Positions 16,402 to 26,712 of a stretch of DNA of 64,000 bases are shown one piece after another (position 1 is the first letter of the stretch; each line of letters opens with the position of its first letter). Made by a program: the position numbers and the translations under genes. The DNA is from Leisingera sp. NJS204 (GTDB lineage: Bacteria; Pseudomonadota; Alphaproteobacteria; Rhodobacterales; Rhodobacteraceae), in assembly GCF_004123675.1 (NCBI RefSeq), contig NZ_CP035417.1, positions 1,541,501 through 1,605,500 of the forward strand, in the 5' to 3' direction. The notes below the pieces were generated by a model. It ran no database searches. It was not told the origin of the DNA and saw nothing but the letters and a program-made list of their open reading frames with translations.

Positions 16402-18903
16402 GTGCTTAGGTTCATACTCTCCTTCTTTGGTTCCATCTTCAGCACCCTCACCCTTGGGGTGGCGATGGTGGCGCTGACCATTGGCGCGGTGTTCTGGATC
16501 TACGGTCGCGATCTGCCAAGCCACGACTCGCTGTCGCAGTATCAGCCGCCGACCATCAGCCGGATTTATTCCGGCGAAGGCCACATGATCGACGAATTCG
16601 CCAAGGAGCGGCGCCTGTTCACACCGTCGGCGGACATTCCGGATCTGGTGAAACAGGCCTTTATCTCGGCGGAGGATAAGAATTTTTACAGCCACGGCGG
16701 CTATGATGCCCGCGGTATTGCTGCGGCAGCGATTGAGGCGGTGCGCTCGCGCGGGGCGAATGTGCGCGGCGCCTCAACCATCACCCAGCAGGTGATGAAG
16801 AACTTCCTGCTGTCCGGCGACCGCCGCGCCGAGCGCAAGATCAAGGAGATCATCCTTGCCACCCGGCTGGAGGAGACGCTTAATAAGGAGCGGATCCTGG
16901 AGCTGTATCTGAACGAGATTTTCCTGGGCCAGAACTCTTATGGCGTGACGGCGGCGGCGCAGACCTATTTCAACAAGACCCTTGGCGAGCTGGCCCCGCA
17001 TGAGGCGGCAACGCTGGCTGCAATGCCCAAGGCGCCGTCGGATTACCACCCGGTGCGCCAAAAGGAACGGCTGCTGGCGCGGCGCAACTATGTGCTGCGG
17101 GAGATGCGCGAGAACGGTTATATCTCGCGGGATGTCTACGGCGTCGAGGTGGCACAGCCGCTGCGTTCGGTGCAGAACGGCGATTTCGAGGGCTTCCGCA
17201 CTGCGCTGCCGCCGCGCGACTACTTTACCGATGAAATCCGCCGCCAGTTGACACAGGACTTTGGCGAGGGCGAGTTTTTTACCGGCGGCTTTACCGTGCG
17301 TGCCACCATCGACCACGAAATGCAGGCCGAGGCGGCGCTGGCGATGCGCGGCGGTTTGCAGAAGTACGACCGCTCGCGCGGGAAATGGCGCGGTACCGGC
17401 GTGACGCTGGAGGAGGCGCAGCTGGCTGATGAGGCCAGCTGGCGTGCCGCACTGGCCAGTGCCGACGTGTCCCGGGACATTGAACTGGGCGGCAAATGGT
17501 ACCCGGCCGTGGTGCTGGACGTTGGTGATAAATCTCTGACCGTCGGTGTCGAAGACAATGAGGGCACGGGCACGGTGCCGCGTTCTGACATCAAATGGAT
17601 GCAGGGCAGCTTTGCCGCGAATTTCACCCGCGGCGATGTGGTGCTGGTCCGGGCCGAGGAAAAAGATGGCACGTTCAGCCATTGGTCGCTGCGTCAGGTG
17701 CCGGAAGTGCAGGGCGGCTTTGTCGCGATGGACGTGAACACCGGCCGGGTTCTGGCGATGCAGGGGGGCTTTTCCTACCAGCATTCTGTGTTCAACCGCG
17801 CGACCCAGGCGCTGCGCCAGCCCGGCTCCAGCTTTAAGCCGTTTGTTTATGCGGCGGCGCTGGACAGCGGTTACAGCCCGGCGACCATCGTGGTGGACGC
17901 CCCGATTGAGATCAACACGCCGCAGGGTCTGTGGCGGCCCAAGAACTCGTCGAACAAATTCTATGGCCCGACGCCGCTGCGGACGGGCATTGAGATGAGC
18001 CGGAACCTGATGACCATCCGCCTGGCACAGGAGGTCGGTATGCCGGTTGTCGCGGGATACGCGGAACGCTTTGGCGTTTATGACAACATGGGCGCCTTCC
18101 TGGCCAACTCGCTGGGGTCCGAGGAAACCACGCTTTACAAGATGGTCGCGGCCTATGCGATGTTCGCCAACGGCGGTGAGCGGGTGCAGCCCACATTGGT
18201 GGATCGGGTGCAGGACCGTTTCGGGCGCACCATCTACCGGCATGACGACCGTGACTGTGTCGAATGCGCAGACCCGGATCTGGCCCCCGGCCAGGCGCCG
18301 CGGATTGTCACCGACCGCGAACAGGTGATGGATCCGATCACTGCCTATCAGCTGACCTCGATGATGCGGGGCGTGGTGGACCGGGGCACCGCGTCGAGCG
18401 TGATCAACCTGCCGGTGCCCACTGCGGGCAAGACCGGCACCACCAATGATTCCCGCGATGTCTGGTTTGTCGGCTTCACCTCCAACATCGTGGCCGGCTG
18501 CTACATGGGTTTTGACCAGCCCCGTCCGATGGGCCGCGGCGCCTATGGCGGCACCATGTGCGGCCCGGTGTTCCAGCAGTTCATGAAAAAGGCCACCGAG
18601 AAGTTTGGCGGCGGCCCGTTCGACGTGCCGGAAGGCGGCCATTTCATCAAGATCGACCGCTATACCGGCGCACGGCTGCCCGACAATGCGTCAGGCGCCT
18701 ATGTGGTGGCCGAGTATTTCCGCGACGGCGCCGAGCCGATCTTCGGCCTGACCTATGATGGCGGCTTTGCGATGGGATCGAACCTGCCGCTGATCGAAGA
18801 GGTGCAGGAATCGGGGCGCAAAGTGACCACCTCCAGCGGCGGCACCGCCGTGCTGGGGCCCAAGGCGACCTTTGGCACTATCAGTTCCGGCGGGCTTTAC
18901 TGA
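16402..18903 (+). CDS. mrcA: Penicillin-binding protein 1A
   Basis: 833 residues; GTG start with AAAGG before it. One N-terminal membrane anchor (SFFGSIFSTLTLGVAMVALT). The GT51 glycosyltransferase domain has the motif EDKNFYSHGGYDARGIAAA and STITQQVMKNFLL. An inserted OB-like region follows (ODP domain, about residues 310-430). The transpeptidase has SxxK in GSSFKPF (Ser about 477), SxN in MSRNLM (about 533) and KTG in GKTGTTND (about 677). It polymerises and cross-links peptidoglycan in the periplasm. About 130 bp upstream are free for a promoter. The 3' end overlaps the convergent RTX-Hint gene by 7 bp. Confidence 0.96.
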   Translation: MLRFILSFFGSIFSTLTLGVAMVALTIGAVFWIYGRDLPSHDSLSQYQPPTISRIYSGEGHMIDEFAKERRLFTPSADIPDLVKQAFISAEDKNFYSHGGYDARGIAAAAIEAVRSRGANVRGASTITQQVMKNFLLSGDRRAERKIKEIILATRLEETLNKERILELYLNEIFLGQNSYGVTAAAQTYFNKTLGELAPHEAATLAAMPKAPSDYHPVRQKERLLARRNYVLREMRENGYISRDVYGVEVAQPLRSVQNGDFEGFRTALPPRDYFTDEIRRQLTQDFGEGEFFTGGFTVRATIDHEMQAEAALAMRGGLQKYDRSRGKWRGTGVTLEEAQLADEASWRAALASADVSRDIELGGKWYPAVVLDVGDKSLTVGVEDNEGTGTVPRSDIKWMQGSFAANFTRGDVVLVRAEEKDGTFSHWSLRQVPEVQGGFVAMDVNTGRVLAMQGGFSYQHSVFNRATQALRQPGSSFKPFVYAAALDSGYSPATIVVDAPIEINTPQGLWRPKNSSNKFYGPTPLRTGIEMSRNLMTIRLAQEVGMPVVAGYAERFGVYDNMGAFLANSLGSEETTLYKMVAAYAMFANGGERVQPTLVDRVQDRFGRTIYRHDDRDCVECADPDLAPGQAPRIVTDREQVMDPITAYQLTSMMRGVVDRGTASSVINLPVPTAGKTGTTNDSRDVWFVGFTSNIVAGCYMGFDQPRPMGRGAYGGTMCGPVFQQFMKKATEKFGGGPFDVPEGGHFIKIDRYTGARLPDNASGAYVVAEYFRDGAEPIFGLTYDGGFAMGSNLPLIEEVQESGRKVTTSSGGTAVLGPKATFGTISSGGLY

Positions 18904-21359
18904 AACAAAAGCGCTGCCTCGTGACGCGCTGCAACCTGGCGCGCGGTGGCGCCATAACTTCCCGTGTTCCAGCGCAGATCGGGCATGATCCGGAACAGTT
19001 CCTCGCGCACCGGATCGTCCAGGGTTGAGACGGCCTGGGCGCCGGGATGGAAGCTTTCCGAGGGCGCGCCTTCGGCATAGATGATTTCGTGCTGGTCGAA
19101 CAACAGGTGCACATAGGTGACTGTGCCGCCGGTTTCCTGCCGGACAGTGCGGCCGTTGACCAGATGCAGCGCCGGGACCAGAACCTCGTTTTCGTCAAAC
19201 AGCAAAGTTGAAGCAGCGCCGCAAAACAGCATCCGGTGCTGCGGTGACACCAGCAGGTCGCGTTCAGCGCCGAAACACCCGGCCGGGATCCGCACCGGGG
19301 CCAGGTTACCCGTCGCAGGGACAGTGGACTGGCTGACCCAGCGCACAGGCTGCAAACCATTGTCGCGGGTGATCACCTGATCGCCCGGTTGCAGCGTTTC
19401 GATGGCGCGCAGGCCTGCGGTGGTGGCAATTCTGGTTCCGGCTGCGAAGCAGATTATGTTCTCGATACCCGAGAAGCTGACCACACTGCCATCCAGAAGT
19501 GTTGCCGTGCCGGTCAGGCTGCCGCCGGTGTTGTCGGTTATGTTCAGCGTGCCCTTGTCAAGCTGGCCGTTGAAATCCAGCGTGTCGCCGGTGGTTTGCC
19601 CGGTGTTGCCACCGGTGACGGTCAGGTTGTTGCTGCCGCTGTCGCCGGTGTCGACTATGGTGAAATAATCGTCGCCGTCACCGCCCGAGGCTGTGTCGCC
19701 CTCACCGATGATCAGGCTGTCATCACCGGAACCACCGTCGATGGAGTCGGCTCCGGCGTTGCCTTCCAGTGTATCACCGCCGCCTTCACCCAGAAGGGTG
19801 TCGCTGCCGCTGCCGCCGGTCAGACTGTTGTCGCCTGCGGCCCCTTTGACCCAGATATCCGAGGTTCCGATGGACGCATTGAGCGTATCGTCACCGGAAT
19901 GCAGGTAGTAGCGTTCGAACTCCGAGAAAGTGACGCTATCCCCGCCGACGGAGAAAGAGCCTGCTTCATCACCCGTGAAGGTGATGTTTATACCGGTGCC
20001 GTCGCCATAGAGCTCCAGCATGTCGCCGGAGGTTTCATCGGTTTCGCCGCCCACCAGGGTTTCGCCATCAGGATTTGCCCAAACTGCAACCCAGTCGTCC
20101 CCGCCTTCGCCATAGAAGGTATCGTTACCCTCGTCCGTGTCATAGAGGTCGTTGCCATCCCCGCCATAGACAAGGTCATCTCCGGTTCCCGCCCAAAGCG
20201 TGTCGTTGCCGCTGCCGCCATAAAGCGTATCATTTCCCGCGCCGCCGGAGATTGTGTCGCTTCCCCCCTGGCCATAGATCAGATCATCGCCGCCGCCGCC
20301 GGAAATACTGTCATCACCATCAGCGGGGTCCTCCGGCGGCACCGTGAATGTGATGTTCGAGATCGTGTAGTCGGACCCGTCGGTGCCATCGGTTTGCAGG
20401 TTGGCCGACAGGACCAGCTGGTCAAAAGCGCCATAACCGTTGATGTCGACGGTCCCGGTGCCTGTTCCGGCCACATCTTCGGTGAAATCCCCCTGGGCGA
20501 CCAGGACGCCATCTTTGTAGACCGCCCAATGGCCTTCTTCACCGTGACTATCGGAAAACAGGTGCTTGAAGGTGAAGCTGGCGTCGGTTGTATCCTGATC
20601 GAAGTCGACGATCAGCTCTTCGGAAATGCCTGATGCTTTGTCATATCCAATCTGCGCGTCAACGCCGCTGTCGGAATCGGAGATGGCCCCGGCAACGCCA
20701 AATGCACCATCGTAATAGTCAATATTGGCCGCATTGGCAGTGCCCGACAGGTCCTTGGCCGTGACCGTGAAGCCGCTGCTGGTGTCGGTGACATTGGAGT
20801 CATCGATGCTTTCCTGGGTCTCTGCCAGCCCGGCCTCAGAACTGCTGTCGCCATAGATCGTGTCATCGCCTGCGCCGCCTTCCAGGCTGTCATCGCCGTC
20901 ACCGCCGAACACCATGTCGTCGTCCGCACCGGCATCAACGGTATCATCGCCGGCGCCGGCCTCAACCGTGTCCTGATTGCCCGAGGCGCCGCCGCCGCTG
21001 CCATTGTCGATCTGATCGCCATCGCTGTCGGTGTAGCTGCTGTCGATGTTATCTGCGCCGCTGGTGCCCTCGACCGGGCCATCGGTGTCTGTATAGGCGG
21101 GCGGGCTGTCTGCACTGGCCGAACTGAAGGAGTCAGGCGGGCCCAGATCCGGCACAAAATAAACGTTGCCGTCAGCGCCGAGATAATAAACCCCGCTTTC
21201 AATCTCATTGGTGTAAGGCGTGCCGCCGTGCGAGCCGGTCCAGCTCCAATTGCCGGCGCCCAGGTTTTGGTCCGTGGTGAAGGAGGAATAGGTGGACGTG
21301 ATCGTATCGCCGTGATCGAGCGATCCGTCTCCAAGCTGGACAAGATACCCGCTGGGCAT
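18897..21359 (-). CDS. RTX-repeat protein with C-terminal Hint domain
   Basis: 820 residues. The N-terminus ([16 protein letters not shown]) lacks a Sec signal. The middle is acidic and holds clusters of calcium-binding RTX nonapeptides ([30 protein letters not shown] and more) around a non-repetitive beta-rich section (about residues 190-320). The C-terminal 180 residues form a Hint_2 domain: it starts with the junction [14 protein letters not shown], then [16 protein letters not shown] and [22 protein letters not shown]. Such Hint domains can autocleave before the Cys. The design suggests type I secretion and self-processing, but no transporter genes are near. It is convergent with mrcA (7 bp overlap). 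Composition is very Asp/Gly-rich, as usual for RTX. Confidence 0.88.
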   Translation of the reverse strand: MPSGYLVQLGDGSLDHGDTITSTYSSFTTDQNLGAGNWSWTGSHGGTPYTNEIESGVYYLGADGNVYFVPDLGPPDSFSSASADSPPAYTDTDGPVEGTSGADNIDSSYTDSDGDQIDNGSGGGASGNQDTVEAGAGDDTVDAGADDDMVFGGDGDDSLEGGAGDDTIYGDSSSEAGLAETQESIDDSNVTDTSSGFTVTAKDLSGTANAANIDYYDGAFGVAGAISDSDSGVDAQIGYDKASGISEELIVDFDQDTTDASFTFKHLFSDSHGEEGHWAVYKDGVLVAQGDFTEDVAGTGTGTVDINGYGAFDQLVLSANLQTDGTDGSDYTISNITFTVPPEDPADGDDSISGGGGDDLIYGQGGSDTISGGAGNDTLYGGSGNDTLWAGTGDDLVYGGDGNDLYDTDEGNDTFYGEGGDDWVAVWANPDGETLVGGETDETSGDMLELYGDGTGINITFTGDEAGSFSVGGDSVTFSEFERYYLHSGDDTLNASIGTSDIWVKGAAGDNSLTGGSGSDTLLGEGGGDTLEGNAGADSIDGGSGDDSLIIGEGDTASGGDGDDYFTIVDTGDSGSNNLTVTGGNTGQTTGDTLDFNGQLDKGTLNITDNTGGSLTGTATLLDGSVVSFSGIENIICFAAGTRIATTAGLRAIETLQPGDQVITRDNGLQPVRWVSQSTVPATGNLAPVRIPAGCFGAERDLLVSPQHRMLFCGAASTLLFDENEVLVPALHLVNGRTVRQETGGTVTYVHLLFDQHEIIYAEGAPSESFHPGAQAVSTLDDPVREELFRIMPDLRWNTGSYGATARQVAARHEAALLFQ

Positions 21360-21583
21360 GGTCCCAATTCCTCAAATTCGCAGCGGGCAGGCTGCTCGCG
21401 CGTTCCAGATCCCAAAGTCAAGCAGGCCGCGTTAATTCCGCGTATTTCCGGCTTTGGAAAACGCGCGGCATTTTAGTTGGTTTTTCCGCAGCGGCTGGCG
21501 GGCCGGTGCAGGGTCTGGCCGCTTGCCCGCGGCGCAAGGGTGGTTTATCACGCAAGCCTGATCTTAGATTGCAAGGACCTCCC

Positions 21584-22711
21584 ATGCGCGCGGAAACCCA
21601 GAACATCGTGGCGGACATCGAGAAATCGCTTGAGCTGCTGGCCCAGCGGTTGAATTGGGAAACCGCCGAATTCCGGCTGGAGGAATTCAACGCGCGGGTT
21701 GAGGACCCTAACCTGTGGGACGATCCGGACGCGGCCCAGAAGCTGATGCGCGAACGCCAGGCGCTGGTGGATGCGATCAATACCTACAAGGGCATCAAGC
21801 AAGACCTTTCCGACAATATCGAGCTGATCGAGCTGGGCGAGATGGAAGAGGACGAAGAGGTCATCAAGGATGCCGAGGCCGCGCTGAGCGCGCTGAAGGA
21901 CAAGGCTGCCGAGAAGGAACTGGAAGCGCTGCTGGACGGCGAGGCCGATGCCAATGACACCTTCCTGGAAATCAATGCAGGCGCGGGCGGCACCGAAAGC
22001 TGCGACTGGGCCTCGATGCTGGCGCGGATGTATGTCCGCTGGGCCGAGAAGAAGGGTTACAAGGTCGAGCTGCAATCCGAAAGCGCAGGCGACGAGGCGG
22101 GCATCAAATCCGCCGCCTACAAGATTTCCGGCCACAACGCCTATGGCTGGCTGAAATCCGAGAGCGGCGTGCACCGGCTGGTGCGGATCTCGCCATATGA
22201 CTCGGCGGCCAAGCGGCACACCTCGTTCAGCTCGGTCTGGGTCTACCCGGTGGTGGACGACAATATCGAGATCGACGTGAACCCTTCTGATATCCGGGTC
22301 GATACCTACCGCTCCTCGGGGGCGGGCGGCCAGCACGTGAACACCACCGACTCGGCGGTGCGGATTACCCACATCCCGACCGGCATTGTCGTGACCTCCT
22401 CTGAGAAATCGCAGCACCAAAACCGCGACATTGCCATGAAGGCGCTGAAATCGCGTCTGTATCAGCAGGAGCTGGACCGCCGCAACGAGGCGATCAACGC
22501 CGCCCACGAGGCCAAAGGCGATGCAGGCTGGGGCAACCAGATCCGCTCTTACGTGCTGCAGCCCTACCAGATGGTGAAGGATCTGCGCACCAGCCACGAG
22601 ACCTCGGATACCAAGGGTGTTCTGGATGGCGATCTGGACGGGTTTATGGGCGCAACGCTGGCGATGAATGTCGCCGGTAAAAGCCGCTCGGAGGCGCAGG
22701 GCGAGGACTGA
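21584..22711 (+). CDS. prfB: Peptide chain release factor 2
   Basis: 375 residues. Recognises UGA and UAA stop codons on the ribosome and triggers peptide release through the GGQ loop, seen as [18 protein letters not shown] (about residue 247). The codon-recognition tripeptide reads SPY (VRISPYDSA, about residue 203) where E. coli has SPF; I believe this variant is usual in alphaproteobacteria. The start is the ATG at 21584 behind AAGGAC; a longer in-frame reading upstream has no ribosome site. There is no in-frame UGA with a +1 slippery site, so the autoregulatory frameshift of E. coli prfB is absent. A strong terminator follows. Confidence 0.96.
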   Translation: MRAETQNIVADIEKSLELLAQRLNWETAEFRLEEFNARVEDPNLWDDPDAAQKLMRERQALVDAINTYKGIKQDLSDNIELIELGEMEEDEEVIKDAEAALSALKDKAAEKELEALLDGEADANDTFLEINAGAGGTESCDWASMLARMYVRWAEKKGYKVELQSESAGDEAGIKSAAYKISGHNAYGWLKSESGVHRLVRISPYDSAAKRHTSFSSVWVYPVVDDNIEIDVNPSDIRVDTYRSSGAGGQHVNTTDSAVRITHIPTGIVVTSSEKSQHQNRDIAMKALKSRLYQQELDRRNEAINAAHEAKGDAGWGNQIRSYVLQPYQMVKDLRTSHETSDTKGVLDGDLDGFMGATLAMNVAGKSRSEAQGED

Positions 22712-22753
22712 TCCGGCGTCGCGCTGCAAACGGCGCGCCAGCTGCAGAATGAA

Positions 22754-22787
22754 AGAGCCTCAGGGTGCCCGCCCCGAGGCTCTTTTT
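22754..22787 (+). terminator. Rho-independent terminator of prfB
   Basis: Perfect 8-bp stem AGAGCCTC / GAGGCTCT with a GC-rich loop, followed by TTTT, starting 43 nt after the prfB stop. Confidence 0.9.
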
Positions 22788-22908
22788 CCGTGCGCGTTCA
22801 TTTTATTGTCAACTCATGATACACTAAACCCTGGGGGTTCCGGGCATTGTTTCCGGTAGTGAAACCCCGTTTTAACAATTTCAGCTATTTAACGAGGAGG
22901 ACTTTGCC

Positions 22909-24318
22909 ATGGCCACGGTAGAGTTGAATCTGACCTTTGACGGTGAAACTATGATCCCCCGGCTTGAAGGTCAAAGTGAGGTCGAATGGTTCGACCGGTT
23001 CATGAACACCTACAATGTCTTTGAGAGCGACCCTGAAAACCGCCTTGTCGCGAACCTTGATCTTACCGGCGAGGACTGGACGGCCAAGATCGTCCGGTTT
23101 GGTAATGCCGCCGAGGACAACCTGACGACGATCACTGATATGGACAGCGGCGCAGGCCGCCGGATTGATTATCTGGAAGTCGGGTACAATTCCGTGGTGG
23201 AACTGGACTCCACCCGCATACGCCAGATCAACGGCTGGGACGGAGGGAAGCACGAGGTCAAACTGGGCAACAATCAGGACGGCAGCACGTTCTCCATCAT
23301 TCTGTTTGCTGAGGAAAACATCGTAAAAACCGGAAATGCCTTTGTGTTCAACATCGAAACCGGCCTGGGCAGCAGTGATGCGGATCGGGCTAAGGGGGAT
23401 GTGATCACCATTGGCACCGGCGGGGCGGGCACCGTGCGCACGGGAGCCGGCGATGACAAGGTGGTGGTCCGCAAGGGGTTTGCCGAATATGTCAGCACCT
23501 CTGGCGGCGATGATACGGTGGTGATCGGTGCCAGCGGCGCCGGCATCGTCCGTACCGGGGATGGCAAGGACAGTGTCCGCACCGGCAAGGAGTGGGTTGA
23601 GCTGATCTCAACCGGCGACGGCAAGGATACGGTCGAAATCGGCTCTGGCGGCGCTGGCATGGTTCGGCTGGGCGAAGGAAGGGACGTCGTGAAAGTCTCG
23701 GAGACGGATCCCGGTTTCGGACTGAACATTCAGGGCGGCGGCGGCAGAGACACTGTTGATTTCTCGAATTTCGCAACCGGTGTGCAGTTTACGCTCGACT
23801 CCGGTGGCGCCTGGCAGAACCCGGGAGCGCCGGGCGGCGATTTGGATGCGGAGGGCGCTGGGTTCTTTCAGGAAACCAGCATCGAAAACCTGACCGGCAC
23901 CTCGAAGGGCGACAGGCTGTCGGGGGATGGCGGGGCCAATCTGCTTGCCGGCAAGGGCGGCAATGACCGGCTTTTTGGTTTGGCTGGCGGTGATACGCTG
24001 AACGGCGGCGGCGGTGCGGACAGGCTGATCGGCGGCGGCGGTGCGGATACGTTGAACGGCGGCGGCGGCAATGACACGCTGAAGGGCGGCGGCGGCGCCG
24101 ACACATTTGTATTTGCGCCAGGCAGCGGCGATGATCTGGTCAGGGACTTCATGGATGGCACCGATATCCTGCAAATCAGGGGGCACAGCGGCGGCCTTGG
24201 CAGCCTTGTTATCGAGGATGACGGCGGCGACCGTCTGATCACCCATGATGGCGGAACTATCCGGCTGCACGGCGAGGCCGGGCTTGGCCTGACCGCTGAT
24301 GATTTCATGTTTGTCTGA
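22909..24318 (+). CDS. RTX calcium-binding protein with 38-residue tandem repeats
   Basis: 469 residues, with a very strong ribosome site (AACGAGGAGG) before the ATG. The N-terminal 150 residues are non-repetitive (MATVELNLTFDGETMIPRL), with no Sec signal. From about residue 165 there are tandem units of about 38 residues, each with the core GAG(T/I/M)VRTG and a D(T/K)V end, two full and one partial. Then come classical RTX nonapeptides (about residues 345-405: LAGKGGNDRLFGLAGGDTLN and five more rows), a C-terminal beta segment GADTFVFAPGSGDDL and RDFMDGTD, as in type I-secreted proteins. Family members are secreted calcium-folded proteins; the role here is unknown. It lies downstream of the prfB terminator as its own unit. 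Confidence 0.85.
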   Translation: MATVELNLTFDGETMIPRLEGQSEVEWFDRFMNTYNVFESDPENRLVANLDLTGEDWTAKIVRFGNAAEDNLTTITDMDSGAGRRIDYLEVGYNSVVELDSTRIRQINGWDGGKHEVKLGNNQDGSTFSIILFAEENIVKTGNAFVFNIETGLGSSDADRAKGDVITIGTGGAGTVRTGAGDDKVVVRKGFAEYVSTSGGDDTVVIGASGAGIVRTGDGKDSVRTGKEWVELISTGDGKDTVEIGSGGAGMVRLGEGRDVVKVSETDPGFGLNIQGGGGRDTVDFSNFATGVQFTLDSGGAWQNPGAPGGDLDAEGAGFFQETSIENLTGTSKGDRLSGDGGANLLAGKGGNDRLFGLAGGDTLNGGGGADRLIGGGGADTLNGGGGNDTLKGGGGADTFVFAPGSGDDLVRDFMDGTDILQIRGHSGGLGSLVIEDDGGDRLITHDGGTIRLHGEAGLGLTADDFMFV

Positions 24319-24516
24319 CTGCAAACTGAATTTTCCGGGACAGAAGGCGGACCGGAAGGCCCGTCTTTGCTCTGCACGGGATCCGGGCAGGACCTGACAG
24401 GCCAGGCCGCAACGCTGATCCCGCAGGGTAATTGATAATATACATCCGGAAGGCATTTTTTAACACCGGGATCGCGGCTAGGCTGGCAAAAACACCAAAT
24501 GGGAGGACAGACCGCG

Positions 24517-25287
24517 ATGACCACCGAAAAGCCCTTTGGGGTGCCGCCGCTGCGGCCGATTTCGACGCAGATGCTGTTTGAGGCACTGCGCCGGGGCTGG
24601 GCGGACTTCCGGGCGAAACCTGTTTACGGGCTGTTTTTTGCGGGCTTTTATGTGCTGGCAGGCTGGGCCATGGCCTGGACCACGGTTCAGACCGGTACCA
24701 CTTTTTGGCTGGTTCTTGCGGCGATCGGCTTTCCGCTGATCGGTCCCTTTGCAGCGGTGGGCCTATATGAGGTCTCGCACCGCCTGGAGCAGGGCAGAGG
24801 GATAGCGGTTGGCAGGATCCTGGGCGTGGTTCTGCAGCAAAGCCGCCGTCAGCTGCCGTCTATCTGCGCCATCATCATTGTGGTGTTCCTGTTCTGGTTT
24901 TTCCTTGGCCATATGATTTTCGCCCTGTTCATGGGCCATGCCACAATGACCAATATCTCCAGTTCAGCCGAGGTTTTCCTGACCGCCAACGGGCTGGCCA
25001 TGTTGGCCGTCGGCACCGCAGTCGGCGCGCTGTTTGCGTTGCTGCTTTACATGATCACGGTGATTTCACTGCCGCTGCTGTTGGACCGCGAGGTGGATTT
25101 TGTCACCGCGATGATCACAAGTTTTCAATATGTGCAGCAGAATTTTCTGGTGATGATGATCTGGGCCGGTCTGATTGCGGCCGCGACCTTTGCCGCGCTG
25201 CTGCCGTGGTTCCTGGGGCTGTTTCTGGTGCTGCCGCTGCTTGGTCACGCCACCTGGCACATCTACCGCCAGGCTGCTGCTGAATAG
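24517..25287 (+). CDS. DUF2189 integral membrane protein
   Basis: 256 residues from the ATG that follows GGGAGGACAG. A short cytosolic N-terminus with the family-typical start ([24 protein letters not shown]) precedes about six hydrophobic helices (for example [57 protein letters not shown]). DUF2189 proteins are common in Rhodobacterales and sometimes sit near cytochrome oxidase genes. The function is not known. It is convergent with the XRE regulator gene, leaving 2 bp between the two stops. Confidence 0.85.
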   Translation: MTTEKPFGVPPLRPISTQMLFEALRRGWADFRAKPVYGLFFAGFYVLAGWAMAWTTVQTGTTFWLVLAAIGFPLIGPFAAVGLYEVSHRLEQGRGIAVGRILGVVLQQSRRQLPSICAIIIVVFLFWFFLGHMIFALFMGHATMTNISSSAEVFLTANGLAMLAVGTAVGALFALLLYMITVISLPLLLDREVDFVTAMITSFQYVQQNFLVMMIWAGLIAAATFAALLPWFLGLFLVLPLLGHATWHIYRQAAAE

Positions 25288-25289
25288 GG

Positions 25290-26090
25290 TCAGCAGAAAG
25301 GCTGGCCGGTGTGCAGCAGCCGCTGGTGAAAGGGCAGCAGCTCTGCCTCATTGGCGAACCCTGCGCTGCGGGCGGCAGCCAGCACCTGATTGGTGTCCCG
25401 GCCAAGATGTTCATAGACCATCCGCGTCACCCGTTCGCCGGTTTCGTTTTCCCGGACGGTGCGGGCGACGTAACCGGACCAGAAGTTGTTCTCCAGCGAG
25501 GCCACCCGGGCCAGATAGTTGAAGGAATAGGTCATGGCATTGCGGCGGGCGATGACAAAGGCGACACCGTCCTCGTGGCCGCTGATGTAGCCGCGGAATT
25601 CGCGGACACCGGGACTGTCGGGCAGGCCTTGGCTGCGCATCGCCTCCTTGGCTTCAAAGCCCTTTATGTATGTCACGCCTGCGTCGCGGAAAACATAGAC
25701 CAGGCCAATGACGAATTTTTCATCATTGATGAAACTGCGGCGGGTGAAGCGGTAGAACCCGGACGGGAAAAACTCTTCCCTCAGCTGCAGCACACCGCGG
25801 CCCAGGAAATCGGCGAGAAAGGCACCGTTGATGACCTGGCCGGTTTTTGACAGTTTTTCCACCGGGTCGAGCAGAATGCGGGCATCCACTTCGAAAAACT
25901 GGCAGATGCGGTCCAGCACATCCGGGCGCGGAAAGCTCTCGCCGGACAGATACCGGTTGAATTGGGTCCGGTTGATCCCCAGCTGCCGTGACAGTTCCGA
26001 AATCGACGGATATTGCCGTGACAATTGACGCAAATTGGCGCCAAACATGTTTCTCAGGTCGGCGGGGGATCGTGTGTGGCTGGTCATCAT
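25290..26090 (-). CDS. XRE-family transcriptional regulator
   Basis: 266 residues. N-terminal helix-turn-helix of the Cro/CI type (residues about 14-70): GANLRQLSRQYPSISELSRQ, then LGINRTQFNRYLSGESFPRP, then LDRICQFFEVDARILLDP. The remaining 190 residues form a single domain of unknown class with aromatic-rich strands (FFPSGFYRFTRRSFINDEKF, VIGLVYVFRDAGVTYIKGFE), possibly a ligand-sensing part. Its target is unknown. About 230 bp separate it from the next divergent gene, room for its own promoter. Two ATGs in tandem (26090 and 26087) are equally possible starts. Confidence 0.85.
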   Translation of the reverse strand: MMTSHTRSPADLRNMFGANLRQLSRQYPSISELSRQLGINRTQFNRYLSGESFPRPDVLDRICQFFEVDARILLDPVEKLSKTGQVINGAFLADFLGRGVLQLREEFFPSGFYRFTRRSFINDEKFVIGLVYVFRDAGVTYIKGFEAKEAMRSQGLPDSPGVREFRGYISGHEDGVAFVIARRNAMTYSFNYLARVASLENNFWSGYVARTVRENETGERVTRMVYEHLGRDTNQVLAAARSAGFANEAELLPFHQRLLHTGQPFC

Positions 26091-26322
26091 TGCCCCTGAT
26101 GGCGTGGCTGATTTTGGTATTTAGCACTATCTGGCAGCGCTTTACGCAAGAAATTGCCGGAGAAGTACGCGCCGCTGAACCCGATCAGCGTCACGCCTGT
26201 TGCTAATTCACGTCACCAGGCTAGTCAAGCCGACACAAAATGCAATAGGGCAGCGCGTATTTTAGCATGTTGGCGTCACCTCAATTGTTCCAGAATTGGA
26301 ATGCGGCAATGCGAGGACTGGT

Positions 26323-26679
26323 ATGATTGGAGTCATCTTATGGAGTGATGAATCCCTGAACAAAGCCGTTATTTGGTGCGATGATCAGGGTGACCTGGCT
26401 TTTTACACTAAAAAGCCAGGGGAAGACTTCCAGGAACTGAATCCGGGCGATTGGGTTGAGTTTGAACTAACTTTGAGCGGCAATTGCAGGATTGCGGAAA
26501 ATCTCGCGGTATTGCTGGAACAGGGCAGCCCGGGCCTGGCAGATCGGCTGTGCGCGGCAGCGGAACGCGGCGCCGAAACGGCGGCGGCAGGGCAGGATAT
26601 AGGAATCGTGGTGCCCTTTCCGCAGCATTCCGTAAAAAAGCGGCGCGTTGCGGCGCCGCTTCATGTAGGCCGGGGCTGA
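26323..26679 (+). CDS. Small conserved protein, cold-shock-fold-like
   Basis: 118 residues; ATG with GAGG nine nt upstream. The first 55 residues (MIGVILWSDESLNKAVIWCD, then GDLAFY and LNPGDWVEFEL) look like a small five-stranded OB or cold-shock-like fold: a Gly-Val-Ile start, and the pattern G-D-W-V-E-F that ends CSP-like domains. The aromatic RNA-binding motifs of true CspA (FGF, FVHF) are absent, so function is open. The last 20 codons overlap an ilvH terminator hairpin on the other strand, so the C-terminus is constrained by that structure. Confidence 0.6.
   Translation: MIGVILWSDESLNKAVIWCDDQGDLAFYTKKPGEDFQELNPGDWVEFELTLSGNCRIAENLAVLLEQGSPGLADRLCAAAERGAETAAAGQDIGIVVPFPQHSVKKRRVAAPLHVGRG
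26634..26661 (-). terminator. Terminator of ilvBH, inside the 3' end of the opposite gene
   Basis: Minus-strand hairpin AAGCGGCGC / GCGCCGCTT (9 bp, 6-nt loop) followed by TTTTTT, 52 nt after the ilvH stop. On the plus strand the same bases are codons of the small cold-shock-like ORF. Confidence 0.88.
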
Positions 26680-26712
26680 GACTGCCGGCCCGTGCGCGGG
26701 CCGGCTGCAGGG

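Noticed and set aside
21506-21583. Upstream extension of prfB or a programmed frameshift like that of E. coli
   Set aside because: No in-frame UGA with slippery codon is present and the ATG at 21584 has its own Shine-Dalgarno and family-like N-terminus.
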